Assembly (NCBI RefSeq): GCF_050563545.1
Contig: NZ_JBNXUM010000006.1
Location: forward strand, 62,001 to 126,000
Source of the DNA: Falsiroseomonas sp050563545
GTDB lineage: Bacteria; Pseudomonadota; Alphaproteobacteria; Acetobacterales; Acetobacteraceae
DNA length: 64,000 bases
Reading direction: 5' to 3'
Part shown: positions 10,510 through 18,956 of the stretch, piece after piece
Numbering within the stretch: the stretch's first letter is position 1
How the letters are laid out: each line of letters begins with the position of its first letter
Translations under genes and position numbers: made by a program
Notes under the pieces: model-generated
Told to the model about the DNA's origin: nothing
What the model saw: only the letters and a program-made list of their open reading frames with translations
Databases searched by the model: none

Positions 10510-10703
10510 GATGGTGCTCCGGTTGGCCGAGCATCTGAACAAGATCGAAGGAGCCGACAGAGAAGTTTCGGCGCGATCGAATAATCATCTTGCCGCCCGA
10601 AGGGCTTTGATTGGCAGTCGGCCAATGCACATAACGCAGGTATTGCCGAAATAAGCCAGACAATATTCGCTATGATTTAAGCGGCGGGAGCGCGGGCCGG
10701 CCG
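10510..10703 (-). promoter_or_regulatory. AT-richer intergenic region, probable promoter of the membrane protein / transglutaminase pair
   Basis: This 194-bp gap between the end of wecC and the small membrane protein is much more AT-rich than the surroundings, for example around 10574-10590 and 10645-10680. It contains the inverted repeat TTGGC-N5-GCCAA near 10611-10625 and a small GCCC-GAA-GGGC hairpin near 10595. A promoter here would serve the downstream minus-strand genes. I could not pick a single convincing -35/-10 pair. Confidence 0.4.
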
Positions 10704-11918
10704 TCAGGCCTGCCTTCCGCCGGCTAGCGCGCCGGCCACGTCCAGCACCAGCTTCCCCTCCAGCGCCGCGGGGTCCAGCGCCCGAAACGGCGTGTGGGCG
10801 ACCAGCATCACGACGACATCCACCCCCGCGATCGCCTCCGCGACACCGGCGAAGGCCACGCCCGCCGGCGCCGTCTCCAGGAACGGATCGGCCGCCGTCA
10901 CCGCTAAGCCCTCCGCCGCGAGCGCGCGCACGATTTTCACCGCCGGGCTTTCCCTGACGTCGTCGGCATCCGGCTTGTAGGCCAGGCCGAGGCACGCGAT
11001 GCGTGGCGAGGCCAACCCCGAAGCCGCCCGCTTCACCCGCGCGACGACATCCGCGGGCACGGCGTCGTTCACCTCGCGCGCCGTGCGGATCAGCCGCGCC
11101 TCCTCCGGCGCGCCATGCACCAGGAACCAGGGATCCACCGCGATGCAATGCCCGCCGACCCCCGCGCCGGGGGACAGGATTTCCACGCGGGGATGACGGT
11201 TCGCCAGCGCGATGGCGCCCCAGGGATCCACGCCGAAGCGCCGCGCGATCGCGGCGAGCTCGTTGGCGAAGGCGATGTTCACGTCGCGGAAGGCGTTCTC
11301 CGCGAGCTTGACCAGCTCCGCCGTGCGGCAATCCGTCTCCAGCAGCGCGCCTTTCACGACGCTCCGGTAGAGCGATGCCGCGCGCGCCGCGCAGCCCGGG
11401 CCGAGGCCGCCGATGACGCGGTCGTTGTGGACGAGCTCGTGCAGCGTGCGGCCGGGGATCACGCGTTCCGGGCAATGCGCGACATGGATGTCGCCGGGCA
11501 CGTCCAGGTCGGGCCGCGCGGCCGAGATGCGCGCCGCCATCGCCTCGGTCGCACCCACGGGGACCGTGGATTCCAGGATCACGCAATCGCCGGCGCGCAG
11601 CACCGGCGCCAGCGCATCGGCCGCGGCGTCCACGCAGGACAGGTCGGGGCGGTGATCCTCGGCGAAGGGCGTCGGCACCGCGACCAGGTGGAACTCGGCC
11701 GGCGCCGGGGTCGTCGCGGCGCGCAGCCTTCCGGTCGCGTGCGCGCGCGCCAGAAACTCATCGAGGCCCGGTTCGCGGAAGCCGGAGACGCCGCGGTTCA
11801 CGCGCTCCACCACCGCGGGCGCGATGTCGCAGCCCAGCACGTCATGGCCCGCCTCGGCCAGCAGCGCGGCCGTCGGCAGGCCGATATAGCCGAGGCCATG
11901 CACCGCGACGCGCGCCAC
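10704..11918 (-). CDS. wecC: UDP-N-acetyl-D-mannosamine dehydrogenase
   Basis: A 404-residue member of the UDP-glucose/GDP-mannose dehydrogenase family. The N terminus has the NAD-binding glycine motif HGLGYIGLPTAALLAEAGH and the C-terminal half carries GVGGHCIAVDPWFL with the catalytic Cys. Family members perform a two-step, four-electron oxidation of a UDP-sugar to the uronic acid. The specific call is UDP-ManNAc to UDP-ManNAcA, because the gene immediately upstream, only 3 bp away, is a UDP-GlcNAc 2-epimerase that would supply UDP-ManNAc. Length matches WecC. A role in capsule, O-antigen or another surface glycan is likely. No polymerase or flippase gene is adjacent. Confidence 0.88.
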   Translation of the reverse strand: MARVAVHGLGYIGLPTAALLAEAGHDVLGCDIAPAVVERVNRGVSGFREPGLDEFLARAHATGRLRAATTPAPAEFHLVAVPTPFAEDHRPDLSCVDAAADALAPVLRAGDCVILESTVPVGATEAMAARISAARPDLDVPGDIHVAHCPERVIPGRTLHELVHNDRVIGGLGPGCAARAASLYRSVVKGALLETDCRTAELVKLAENAFRDVNIAFANELAAIARRFGVDPWGAIALANRHPRVEILSPGAGVGGHCIAVDPWFLVHGAPEEARLIRTAREVNDAVPADVVARVKRAASGLASPRIACLGLAYKPDADDVRESPAVKIVRALAAEGLAVTAADPFLETAPAGVAFAGVAEAIAGVDVVVMLVAHTPFRALDPAALEGKLVLDVAGALAGGRQA

Positions 11919-11921
11919 GGC

Positions 11922-13190
11922 TCAGACCGCCGGCTGCGCCGCCGCGCGGCCACCGCGCCAGGCCAGCGACCACCGCGAGGCCGGCCGCGTCATGCGTCGC
12001 GGCCGCGCGTGGCGCGGCCCGGGTTGCGCGGCGGCCCATTCCTCCACCGCGTCGGCGATGCGCCGCGCCGCGGTGCCGTCGCCGAAGGGAAAGGCGTGCC
12101 GCGCCATGGCGAGATAGGCGTCGTCGTCATCCAGCAGCCGCGTCGCCGCCGCGACGATGCGCGCGGGATCGGTGCCGACCAGCCGCGCGACGCCGGCGGC
12201 GATCGCCTCCGGGCGTTCGGTCACCTCGCGCAGCACCAGCACGGGCTTCCCGAGCGCCGGCCCTTCCTCCTGCAGGCCGCCGCTGTCGGTCAGCAGGAAG
12301 GCCGCGCGGCACATCGCACGGACCATCCCGGCATAGCCCAGCGGCTCCGCCAGGTGGATGTTGGCGCGTCCGCCGAGGGCCGCGCGGACGGGATCGCGCG
12401 CGGCGGGGTTGGGGTGCAGCGGCCAGAGGATCTCGGTGTCGCTGCGCGCAGCGAGCGCGCCGATGGCGGCGCAGATCCGCTGCAACGCCCCGCCCAGGTT
12501 CTCCCGCCGATGCGCGGTGACCAGCACCAGGCGCTTCGTGGGATCGAGCGCCGGCAGCCCGGCGTCCAGCCGCGCGGCGAAGCCGGGATCGAAGACGGCC
12601 CGCGTTGCGGTCGCCAGCAGGGCGTCGATCCCCGTATTGCCCGTGACGTGCACGCCGCCGCGGGGATCGTATTCCGCGCGAAGATTGGCCGCCGCGGTCT
12701 CCGTAGCGGCGAAACGTAGTGCAGCGAAGGCGTCGATGGCGACGCGGTTCAACTCCTCCGGGAAGGGCTGGTCGAGGTCGTGGCTGCGCATCCCGGCCTC
12801 GACATGGCCGACGGGGATGCGCGCGTAGAAGGCGGCCATCCCCGCGGCCAGCGCCGTGGTGGTGTCGCCATGCACCAGCACCAGCGCCGGCCTTTCGCGC
12901 GCCAGCACGGCGGAGACGCCGGTCAGGATGCGCGCGAACAGGTCAGGCAAGGCCTGGCCGGGCTGCATCAGCCCGAGGTCGAGGTCGCAACGCTCGCCGA
13001 ACGCGGCCATGGCCTGGTCCAGCATCTGGCGATGCTGGCCGGTGGAGAGCGCGATGGGGAACAGGCCTGGCCGCCGGCGCAGCTCGGTTAGGACCGGAAT
13101 CATCTTGATGGCCTCGGGGCGCGTCCCGAAGACGAGCATGACCCGGCCCGGCACGGCTTGCGGGCAGGTCGGGGCGACGGGCGAGGGCAT
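11922..13190 (-). CDS. wecB: UDP-N-acetylglucosamine 2-epimerase (non-hydrolysing)
   Basis: A 422-residue enzyme that interconverts UDP-GlcNAc and UDP-ManNAc. Family motifs are present in order: MLVFGTRPEAIKMIPV at about residue 18, VHGDTTTALAAGMAAFY, VGHVEAGMRSHDL, VTAHRRENLG and the UDP-binding TDSGGLQEEGPALGKPVL. The core family is about 370-380 residues. This protein carries about 17 extra residues at the N terminus and a basic, low-complexity tail of about 40 residues after the last conserved helix, which I cannot explain. A GTG at 13193 directly precedes the chosen ATG. The gene is followed at 3 bp by wecC and preceded at about 30 bp by a LysR regulator on the same strand. Confidence 0.9.
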   Translation of the reverse strand: MPSPVAPTCPQAVPGRVMLVFGTRPEAIKMIPVLTELRRRPGLFPIALSTGQHRQMLDQAMAAFGERCDLDLGLMQPGQALPDLFARILTGVSAVLARERPALVLVHGDTTTALAAGMAAFYARIPVGHVEAGMRSHDLDQPFPEELNRVAIDAFAALRFAATETAAANLRAEYDPRGGVHVTGNTGIDALLATATRAVFDPGFAARLDAGLPALDPTKRLVLVTAHRRENLGGALQRICAAIGALAARSDTEILWPLHPNPAARDPVRAALGGRANIHLAEPLGYAGMVRAMCRAAFLLTDSGGLQEEGPALGKPVLVLREVTERPEAIAAGVARLVGTDPARIVAAATRLLDDDDAYLAMARHAFPFGDGTAARRIADAVEEWAAAQPGPRHARPRRMTRPASRWSLAWRGGRAAAQPAV

Positions 13191-13221
13191 CACCCCAGGT
13201 TGGGCGCAGATAGCCGGTTTC

Positions 13222-14082
13222 TCAACCGTTAATCGTGAGGCTGTCCCGGATGAAACCGACCAGCGGCTCCACGATGGGGTGCCGTCCCGCGGGATCGCCG
13301 AAGACCGCCATCTCCACCAAGCCGAGTTCCGGCAGGCCGGGCACCTCCACCAACCCGGGCGGGAAGCCCGACCGGCCGAGCACGGTCAGCGCGAAGCCCG
13401 CCTGCGCCGCGGCCGCCAGGCCGAGCAGGCTGTCGCAGGTGAAGACGGTCTCGCTGGCGATCCCGGCGCGGGACAGCGCGGCCAGCGCGCGTTCGCGGAA
13501 CAGGCAGCCCTCCGGCAGCAACGCCAGCGGCAAGGGGCGATCCGCCGGCGCGGTCCAGTCGGGCGCGGCGGCCCAGACGACCTGTTCGGTCCAGATCGGC
13601 GTTCCCGTCCTCTCCCCGTCGCGGCGCTTGCCGAGCACGAGGTCGAGCCCGCCCGCCTCCTGCTTGGCGCGGAGCTCGTGGGAGCGGCCGACCTCCACCT
13701 CCAGCGTGACCTCGGGGTAGGTGCGGGCGAAGCGCGCCAGGATCGGCGCCAGGCTGCGCGGCACGAAATGGTCGGCGACGCCGAGGCGCAGGCGCCCGGC
13801 AACCGGCGGCGCGGCGAGCCGCCGCACCGCCTCGTCGTTCAGCGCGAGCAGGCGGCGGGCATAGGTCAGCAGCGTCTCGCCGTCCCGGGTCAGCGCGACG
13901 GTCCGGGTGGTGCGGTCGAAGAGCGGGCGACGGACCACCTCCTCGAGCCGCTTGATACGCAGGCTGACGGCGGACTGGGTCAGGCCGAGCGCGTCGCCGG
14001 CGGCCGTGAAGCCGCGGGCCTCTGCCACCAGCACGAAGCAGCGCAGCAGGTCGAGGTCGAGGTCGGGGAGACGCATCGTCAT
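13222..14082 (-). CDS. LysR-family transcriptional regulator
   Basis: A 286-residue LysR-type regulator. Residues 6-65 form the winged helix-turn-helix (DLLRCFVLVAEARGFTAAGD...LTQSAVSLRIKRLEEVV). Residues 90-285 form the periplasmic-binding-protein-like effector domain beginning at AGRLRLGVADHFVPRSL. The resemblance is strongest to LysR proteins that control efflux or transport genes, but no effector can be named. ATG 14082 and ATG 14076 are both possible, and the longer frame upstream is shadow coding. Unusually for LysR, it is not divergent from an obvious target. It points into wecB with a gap of about 30 bp, so it may be transcribed with wecB-wecC, or wecB may have its own promoter within the LysR 3' end. 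Confidence 0.88.
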   Translation of the reverse strand: MTMRLPDLDLDLLRCFVLVAEARGFTAAGDALGLTQSAVSLRIKRLEEVVRRPLFDRTTRTVALTRDGETLLTYARRLLALNDEAVRRLAAPPVAGRLRLGVADHFVPRSLAPILARFARTYPEVTLEVEVGRSHELRAKQEAGGLDLVLGKRRDGERTGTPIWTEQVVWAAAPDWTAPADRPLPLALLPEGCLFRERALAALSRAGIASETVFTCDSLLGLAAAAQAGFALTVLGRSGFPPGLVEVPGLPELGLVEMAVFGDPAGRHPIVEPLVGFIRDSLTING

Positions 14083-14383
14083 CCTGGATGGCGGCCAGCG
14101 ACGCTGGCCGAGGCCGCGAACGCGGCCCGCCGCCGGTGCGGCGAGCCAAGCGGCCGGAGGCCGCGCCGGCGCCTGAGGCCATGCAAAATGCCCACGAAAA
14201 AGCCGCAGCGCCAGGGGCACCGCGGCCGAGTTCGACAGGTGGGCTTATTGGCCGGGAGTCACCCCGCCGCGTGTGCGCAATGGGAAAGGGATCCGGCGCA
14301 CGCCCGGCGATGCTTCGCGGGCGGGGATCGAGAACGCCCTCGTCACGCCCGGGACGCGCGAGGCGTCCCGGGCGGGCGCAGGG
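14083..14383. other. Intergenic region between LysR gene and DUF2076 gene
   Basis: Three hundred bases without a credible gene. It holds the LysR promoter side (minus strand, near 14090-14250, no clear boxes seen) and, at its right end, a strong GC hairpin at 14346-14374 that lies just past the DUF2076 stop. Open frames crossing it show no family resemblance. Confidence 0.5.
14346..14374 (-). terminator. Perfect 11-bp stem hairpin downstream of the DUF2076 gene
   Basis: Arms CGCCCGGGACG (14346-14356) and CGTCCCGGGCG (14364-14374) are exact complements around a 7-base loop, 10 bases past the stop of the minus-strand DUF2076 gene. There is no T-run after the stem, so it may stabilise the 3' end or aid termination rather than act as a classical intrinsic terminator. 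Confidence 0.55.
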
Positions 14384-15133
14384 TCAAATCTCCTCGTCGT
14401 CGTAGCCGCCGCCGTCGTCATAGGCGCCGGCATCGTTGTTGGCGTCGCTGCCATAGCCCGGGTCGTCGGCGGGCTGGGCGTCGTTGCCCCAGGCCGCGGG
14501 CTCGGCCGCCGCGGCGCCCGGATCGGTCCAGGGGGAGGAGGCCGGCACCGCATCCTGGCCGAAGGCGCCCGCGCCGGCCGCGCTCGCGGCATGTGCCGCG
14601 CCGCCGCCGCTGAAGGCGCTCATCAGCGCGTTGCCGAGCACCAGGCCGCCGGCGACGCCGGCCGCGGTCATCAGCGCGGTGCCGAGGAAGCCGCGGCCGC
14701 CGCCCTGCTGCTGCAGCATCCCGGGGTTGTAGCCCGGCGGATACTGCGGCTGGGGGCGGGGCGGCATCGGCGCGGGGCCGCGGCCGCCGCCGAAGAGGCC
14801 GGAGAGGCCCGTCCGGCTCTGCGCGGCCTCCGCCTGGCGGCGGTTGTTCTCGGCTTCCCATTCCAGCTGCTTGATGCGGTTCTGCATCTCCACCAGCGCG
14901 GCCTCCTGCACGAAGGCCATCTGGGTGATGCGGTAGCGTGCCTCGGGGTAGCGCGCGAAGAGGTCGTTGATCAGCCGGTCCGCCTCCGGGTCCACCGGGG
15001 GCAGGGGCTGCGCGGCGGGTTGGGCGCCGCCGCCCATGCCGCCCCAGGGCGAGGCCGGGCGCGGCGCCGCATTGGCCGCGCCGCTCACCCGCTCGACGAA
15101 GCTGGTGATGATCCGGCGTTCCTCGTCCGTCAT
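14384..15133 (-). CDS. DUF2076 domain-containing protein
   Basis: A 249-residue protein. The N terminus (MTDEERRIITSFVERV) and the stretch about residues 48-85 (DRLINDLFARYPEARYRITQMAFVQEAAL) are typical of DUF2076, a proteobacterial family of unknown function. A predicted coiled helix (about 78-105) is followed by a Gly/Pro-rich linker with PQPQYPPGYNPGM. A hydrophobic segment (about 152-175, FLGTALMTAAGVAGGLVLGNALM) and an acidic Asp/Gly/Tyr-rich tail come last. This architecture of helix, proline linker, single hydrophobic segment and acidic tail is usual for the family. GAGGA precedes ATG 15133. A perfect hairpin follows the stop. It is probably monocistronic. Confidence 0.85.
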   Translation of the reverse strand: MTDEERRIITSFVERVSGAANAAPRPASPWGGMGGGAQPAAQPLPPVDPEADRLINDLFARYPEARYRITQMAFVQEAALVEMQNRIKQLEWEAENNRRQAEAAQSRTGLSGLFGGGRGPAPMPPRPQPQYPPGYNPGMLQQQGGGRGFLGTALMTAAGVAGGLVLGNALMSAFSGGGAAHAASAAGAGAFGQDAVPASSPWTDPGAAAAEPAAWGNDAQPADDPGYGSDANNDAGAYDDGGGYDDEEI

Positions 15134-15250
15134 GATGTCCTCAGGTCCTCTCAGGAAAGGGCCATGCGCGGGGAGGGATGTCCGGCAGGCGCCCGCGCCA
15201 CCTTACCGGAAATTCATGCTCCGCCGATGTGGCCCAGGGCCGGGCCGATT

Positions 15251-15697
15251 TCAAGCGTCGTCTGCGTGACGGTCGGTGACCCGCCCGCTCAGCCCGAGGC
15301 GCGGCCATTCGATGGCGGGGCAGCGGTCCATCACGACGACGAGACCGGCCGCGCGGGTGCGCGCCGCCGCGTCCTCGTCCACCACGCCGAGCTGCAGCCA
15401 GACCGATCGCGCGCCGAGACGGACCGCCTCGTCCATCACGGCGCCGGCTTCGGTCGAGCGGCGGAAGACGTCCACCATGTCGAGCGGCCCGGCCGCCTCG
15501 AGGTTCGCCACGACGGTGCGGCCGTGGATCTCCCTCCCCGCGATCTGCGGGTTGACGGGGATGGCGTCGTAGCCGCGGGCGAGGAGGAAGGCGAAGACGC
15601 CGTTGCTCGGGCGCCCCGGCCGGTCGGAGGCACCGACCACTGCGATGCGGCGCGTGGTCAACAGCAGGTCGCGGATCGCGGCGTCGGTCGTATCCAT
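15251..15697 (-). CDS. CoA-binding Rossmann-fold protein (YccU-like)
   Basis: A 148-residue stand-alone CoA_binding domain (YccU/succinyl-CoA synthetase alpha N-terminal type). The first strand and glycine loop read TRRIAVVGASDRPGRPSNGV, followed by GYDAIPVNPQIAGREIHGR and later ARSVWLQLGVVDEDAAARTRAAG, all typical of the family. These proteins bind CoA or acyl-CoA in vitro and their physiological role is unsettled. Length equals the family norm of about 140 residues. The ATG at 15697 begins directly before the conserved helix, and longer upstream frames are shadow coding. It lies 73 bp downstream of the maleate-isomerase-like gene on the same strand. Confidence 0.88.
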   Translation of the reverse strand: MDTTDAAIRDLLLTTRRIAVVGASDRPGRPSNGVFAFLLARGYDAIPVNPQIAGREIHGRTVVANLEAAGPLDMVDVFRRSTEAGAVMDEAVRLGARSVWLQLGVVDEDAAARTRAAGLVVVMDRCPAIEWPRLGLSGRVTDRHADDA

Positions 15698-15770
15698 GCG
15701 CCTCCCCAAAGCGCGGCCGCGGCCGCCGTTCCACGCGGGGGCCACCTGGCCCAGGGGCGGGAGACGACCA

Positions 15771-16520
15771 TCAGAACCTCTCGAGCAGCGTCCCGCAGCC
15801 CTCGACCTTGTCCTCGATCCCCCGCGTGCGCAGCGCGTGCCAGTAGGTCGCGGTGTTGATCGCGATGACGGGCTTGCCGAGCCACATCTCCGCCATCGCG
15901 GCGAGCCGCACCATCGAGAGGTTGGTGCCGACCTGCACGATCGCGTCCACGTCATCACCGTCGAGCCGCTTGATCGCCTCGACGCATTCCGCGGAGGTGG
16001 TCTCCGCGATCGCGATCCAGCTCGTGCGCTGCAGCGCGATGTCGCGCAGGACGGAGAAGCCCATGTCGGTGAAGTAGCGCGCGACCTCGATGTTCATGCT
16101 GGGCCAGTAGGGCGACAGCACGGCGATCCGCTTCACCCCGCCATGCGCGTTCAGCGCCGCGGTGCAGGCATGGCTGCCGACGCTGATCTTGAGGCCGGAG
16201 AACTCCTCGACCTGCTTCACGAAGCGATCGGCACCCTTGGCGCCGTCGAAGAAGGTGACGGCCGACATGCCCATCACGAGGTGATCGGGCTGGCAGGTCA
16301 TCACCGACTTCACGGCATCCAGCGTGTTTCCCGCGATGACTTCCGCGCCGGCGCGGAAGGTCTCGTTGGAGATGGCGGCGGCGTTGGGGGTGAAGATGCG
16401 GCTGTAGTGGTTGGTGACACCCGCCGGGCGCATCTTGTCGAAATCGGGCTGCACGATGGTGTTGGTCGAGGGTCCCATCACACCGAACTTGCACCGCCAG
16501 CCCTGCATGTCCTTGCTCAT
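15771..16520 (-). CDS. Maleate cis-trans isomerase / arylmalonate decarboxylase-like protein lacking both active-site cysteines
   Basis: A 249-residue protein of the Asp/Glu racemase superfamily, close in layout to maleate isomerases: FGVMGPSTNTIVQPDF at the N terminus, GVKRIAVLSPYWPSMN in the middle, and DAIVQVGTNLSMVR followed by GKPVIAINTATYWHALR at the end. In characterised maleate isomerases one Cys lies in the strand before the first domain's TSGS-like loop and a second in the CTNLR motif. Here those positions read VMGMSAVT (about residue 85) and VGTNLS (about 198), so both are replaced. A cysteine does occur at SHACTAAL (residue 119), off the usual site. It could be a binding protein, a decarboxylase-like variant or an enzyme with changed chemistry. 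I would not assert isomerase activity. Confidence 0.7.
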   Translation of the reverse strand: MSKDMQGWRCKFGVMGPSTNTIVQPDFDKMRPAGVTNHYSRIFTPNAAAISNETFRAGAEVIAGNTLDAVKSVMTCQPDHLVMGMSAVTFFDGAKGADRFVKQVEEFSGLKISVGSHACTAALNAHGGVKRIAVLSPYWPSMNIEVARYFTDMGFSVLRDIALQRTSWIAIAETTSAECVEAIKRLDGDDVDAIVQVGTNLSMVRLAAMAEMWLGKPVIAINTATYWHALRTRGIEDKVEGCGTLLERF

Positions 16521-16591
16521 CGTCGGCCTCCGCCTGCCTTGCGGCGCCAGAGTGCCACGCCCGGCGCGGTGCGCCAGAGGGGCCGGGCAGG

Positions 16592-17620
16592 TCAGCCCGG
16601 CCGCAGCGCGGCGCGCAGCGCGTCGAGCGTCAGGGCCGGCAGCGCCTCCAGCAGCCCTGCCATCAGCTCATGGCCGGCCTGGGCGATGCGCGCGGCCTGG
16701 TCCGTGTTGGCCAGCGCCCATTCCGCGCGCTCCCGCAGGTCGCCGAGGTCGGCGGCGACCGGGACGTAATGCGTCCAGGGCTTCAGCATCGGATAGTAGA
16801 AGAGCTCGCGGCCATGCGCGACGCGCAGCACCAGCGTCCCCTCGAGGTAGCGCGCGTAGCTGCCCCAGGCAGCGGCATGGCCGGCCAGATCGAGCGTCAT
16901 GCGGTGGCGCGCGAACTCCGCCTGCGGCACGCGCGGGCCGGAGAGGTCGCGCGCGGCGAGCCAGGCCTCGGCCTCCGGCACGAGGGCGGGCGCGGCGGTG
17001 ACCTCCACCACGCGGCAATCCGCGTGCTCGGCCAGCTGCTCCCGCGCCAGCAGGCAGGCCCGCACGCGCGGATTGGTTGCGAGGTCGTCCAGGCTCCGGA
17101 TGACGCCGCCGGTGGTCGCGCCGCGCCAGAACAGCACGGGGCGGCGGGACGTGAACTCGGCGGCCGCCGCGGCGGGATCGCGCTGCGGCACCGGCCTGGC
17201 GCTGCGGACATGGCGCAGCAGATAGAGGTCGGGCAGCAACGGCCAATCGCTGCCGGCCGGGCGGTCGAAGCAGAGCCCGTCGCGCCCGCCGACATCGTCC
17301 ACGTTCAGCCGCAGCCGCGCCGGCCGCTCCTGCGCTTCGTGCAGCGCCGCCAGCGCCGGGCCCAGCGCGTCCAGGCTGCGCGCCAGGCGGCCCATCACGT
17401 GCAGCGCGCGGCGCGGCGGGGCGGCCGCCAGCCGCGCCGACGCCGCGAGCCCGATGCGCGGCCGCCCCGGCAGGAAGCGGAGCACGAAGTCGCAATCCGA
17501 GGCGGATGCGCGGAAGCCCTCGAAGCGGAAGGCATCGAGCGCGGCGGCGCGCTTCTCCACCGGCCGCAGCCGCTCAACCAGCTCGGTCCAGCGCGGCGTG
17601 CGCGGGGCCGACGCCGTCAA
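16592..17620 (-). CDS. Glycosyltransferase family 90 (CAP10-like) protein
   Basis: A 342-residue protein with the features of the CAP10/GT90 family, whose eukaryotic members transfer glucose or xylose and whose bacterial members are mostly linked to surface polysaccharides. Visible signatures are VLFWRGATTGGVIR (about 170-183), the RMTLDLAGHAAAWGSYARYL segment (about 243-262), and LFYYPMLKPWTHYVPVAADLGDL (about 277-299). The start is a TTG at 17620 that overlaps the gltS stop (TTGA), with no better ATG nearby, so translation may be coupled to gltS. There is no signal peptide. The donor and acceptor are unknown. Two other glycosyltransferase-type genes and wecBC occur in the window but are not adjacent. 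Confidence 0.8.
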   Translation of the reverse strand: MTASAPRTPRWTELVERLRPVEKRAAALDAFRFEGFRASASDCDFVLRFLPGRPRIGLAASARLAAAPPRRALHVMGRLARSLDALGPALAALHEAQERPARLRLNVDDVGGRDGLCFDRPAGSDWPLLPDLYLLRHVRSARPVPQRDPAAAAAEFTSRRPVLFWRGATTGGVIRSLDDLATNPRVRACLLAREQLAEHADCRVVEVTAAPALVPEAEAWLAARDLSGPRVPQAEFARHRMTLDLAGHAAAWGSYARYLEGTLVLRVAHGRELFYYPMLKPWTHYVPVAADLGDLRERAEWALANTDQAARIAQAGHELMAGLLEALPALTLDALRAALRPG

Positions 17621-18807
17621 GGCGCGAAGAGCGGCAGCGACAGCGCGCCGGACAGCAGGACGGCATTCATGAGGTCGATGAAGAAGGCGCCGGTCAGCGG
17701 CACCACCAGGAAGGCGACCGGCGCCGGGCCGTGTCGCCCGACGACCGCTTGCATGTTGGCGATCGCGGTGGCCGTCGCGCCGAGCGCGAAGCCGTAGAAG
17801 CCCGCGCTGATCACCACCGCCTCGTAGTTCCGCCCCATCACGCGCCAGACCACCACTGCCGCATAGACCGCGGCAAGCGCGGCCTGCGCGGCCAGGATCA
17901 GCATCAGCGGCCCCGCGAGGTCGGCCAGCTCCCAGAGCTGCACCGCGCTCATCGCCATCGCCAGGAACAGCGCGAGCGCGATGCCGCCGAGCAGGTCGAT
18001 CGCGCCGTCATCCACCGGCAGCCCGACAGCCGGCGCGATCAGGTTGCGCACCAGCACGCCGCAGAACAGGCACCACACGAAATCCGGCAGCCGGATCGGC
18101 CAGGCCGCGGTCGCCGCCGCCAGCGCGCTGCCCGCCACGATGCAGAAGGCGATCAGCGCGACCGTGACCACCGCCGCGTCGGTCGAGACCGGCGCGGGCA
18201 CCGCGGCCCCCGCCGCGGTCTCGCCGGGGCCGACGGCGTCCCGCGTGCCCGTGCGGCGCAGCAGGTATTGCGCGACGGGGCCGGCCAGCACGCCGCCTGC
18301 GACCAGGCCGACCGTCGCCGCGGCCATCGCGACCTCCGCCGCGCCGGTCAGCTCGTGGGTCTCGGTGAAGATGCGGGCATAGGCCGCGCCGGTGCCGTGC
18401 CCGCCGACCAGCGTGATGGAGCCGCCGAGGAGGCCCATCAGCGGATGCTGGTCCAGCAGCAGAGCCAGCGCGGTGCCGACGATGTTCTGCAGCGCCAGAT
18501 AGGGCCCGACCACCAGCAGGAAGATGACGAGCTTCGGCCCGCCCGCCTTCAGCCGGCCGAGATCGGCCGCGAGCCCCACGGTCGCGAAGAAGGCCAGCAG
18601 CAGCGGGCCGCGCAGCGCGACGCTGACCTCGAAGGCGAAGCCGGTCGTGGCGTGCAGCAGCGTCGCCAGCAACGCGAAGGCGAGCCCGCCGGTGATGGGC
18701 TGGGGGATGTTGTAGCGCGCCAGCACGCCGACGCGGCGGTTCAGCGCGCGGCCCACCAGCAGGATCGCCGCGGCGAGCGCCAGCGATTGCAGCGGGTCCA
18801 GGCTCAT
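17617..18807 (-). CDS. gltS: Sodium/glutamate symporter family protein
   Basis: A 396-residue membrane protein with the GltS family fold of two inverted five-helix repeats. Family motifs include NIPQPITGGLAFALLA near the N terminus, the glycine-rich reentrant segment GGSITLVGGHGTGAAYARIF (about 130-149), and its second-half counterpart around AGFYGFALGATATAIANMQAV (about 345-365). GltS proteins import glutamate with sodium, and relatives can carry other dicarboxylates. Length agrees with the E. coli protein. The next gene on the strand (GT90) begins inside its stop codon. A divergent Bug receptor gene starts about 150 bp away, so their promoters share the gap. Substrate specificity is assumed from family membership. 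Confidence 0.88.
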   Translation of the reverse strand: MSLDPLQSLALAAAILLVGRALNRRVGVLARYNIPQPITGGLAFALLATLLHATTGFAFEVSVALRGPLLLAFFATVGLAADLGRLKAGGPKLVIFLLVVGPYLALQNIVGTALALLLDQHPLMGLLGGSITLVGGHGTGAAYARIFTETHELTGAAEVAMAAATVGLVAGGVLAGPVAQYLLRRTGTRDAVGPGETAAGAAVPAPVSTDAAVVTVALIAFCIVAGSALAAATAAWPIRLPDFVWCLFCGVLVRNLIAPAVGLPVDDGAIDLLGGIALALFLAMAMSAVQLWELADLAGPLMLILAAQAALAAVYAAVVVWRVMGRNYEAVVISAGFYGFALGATATAIANMQAVVGRHGPAPVAFLVVPLTGAFFIDLMNAVLLSGALSLPLFAP

Positions 18808-18942
18808 CCGCGCGTCGTCTCCGCCTTGGCGCGGGGCAGCATCGCGCCCCGCGCGCGCCGCGGCAACCGCGCGGCGCCGCGGCTGCCGCCGGGGCGGTGC
18901 CCTTGCATCGGCCGGGGTGGCGAACCAGTGTGCGCGCAGCCC

Positions 18943-18948
18943 AGGAGA
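18943..18948 (+). promoter_or_regulatory. Ribosome binding site choosing between two ATG codons
   Basis: AGGAGA precedes ATG codons at 18951 and 18957. The 18951 codon is only 3 bases away, while 18957 has about 9 bases of spacing, so 18957 is the more likely start of the Bug receptor gene. Confidence 0.5.
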
Positions 18949-18956
18949 CCATGACG

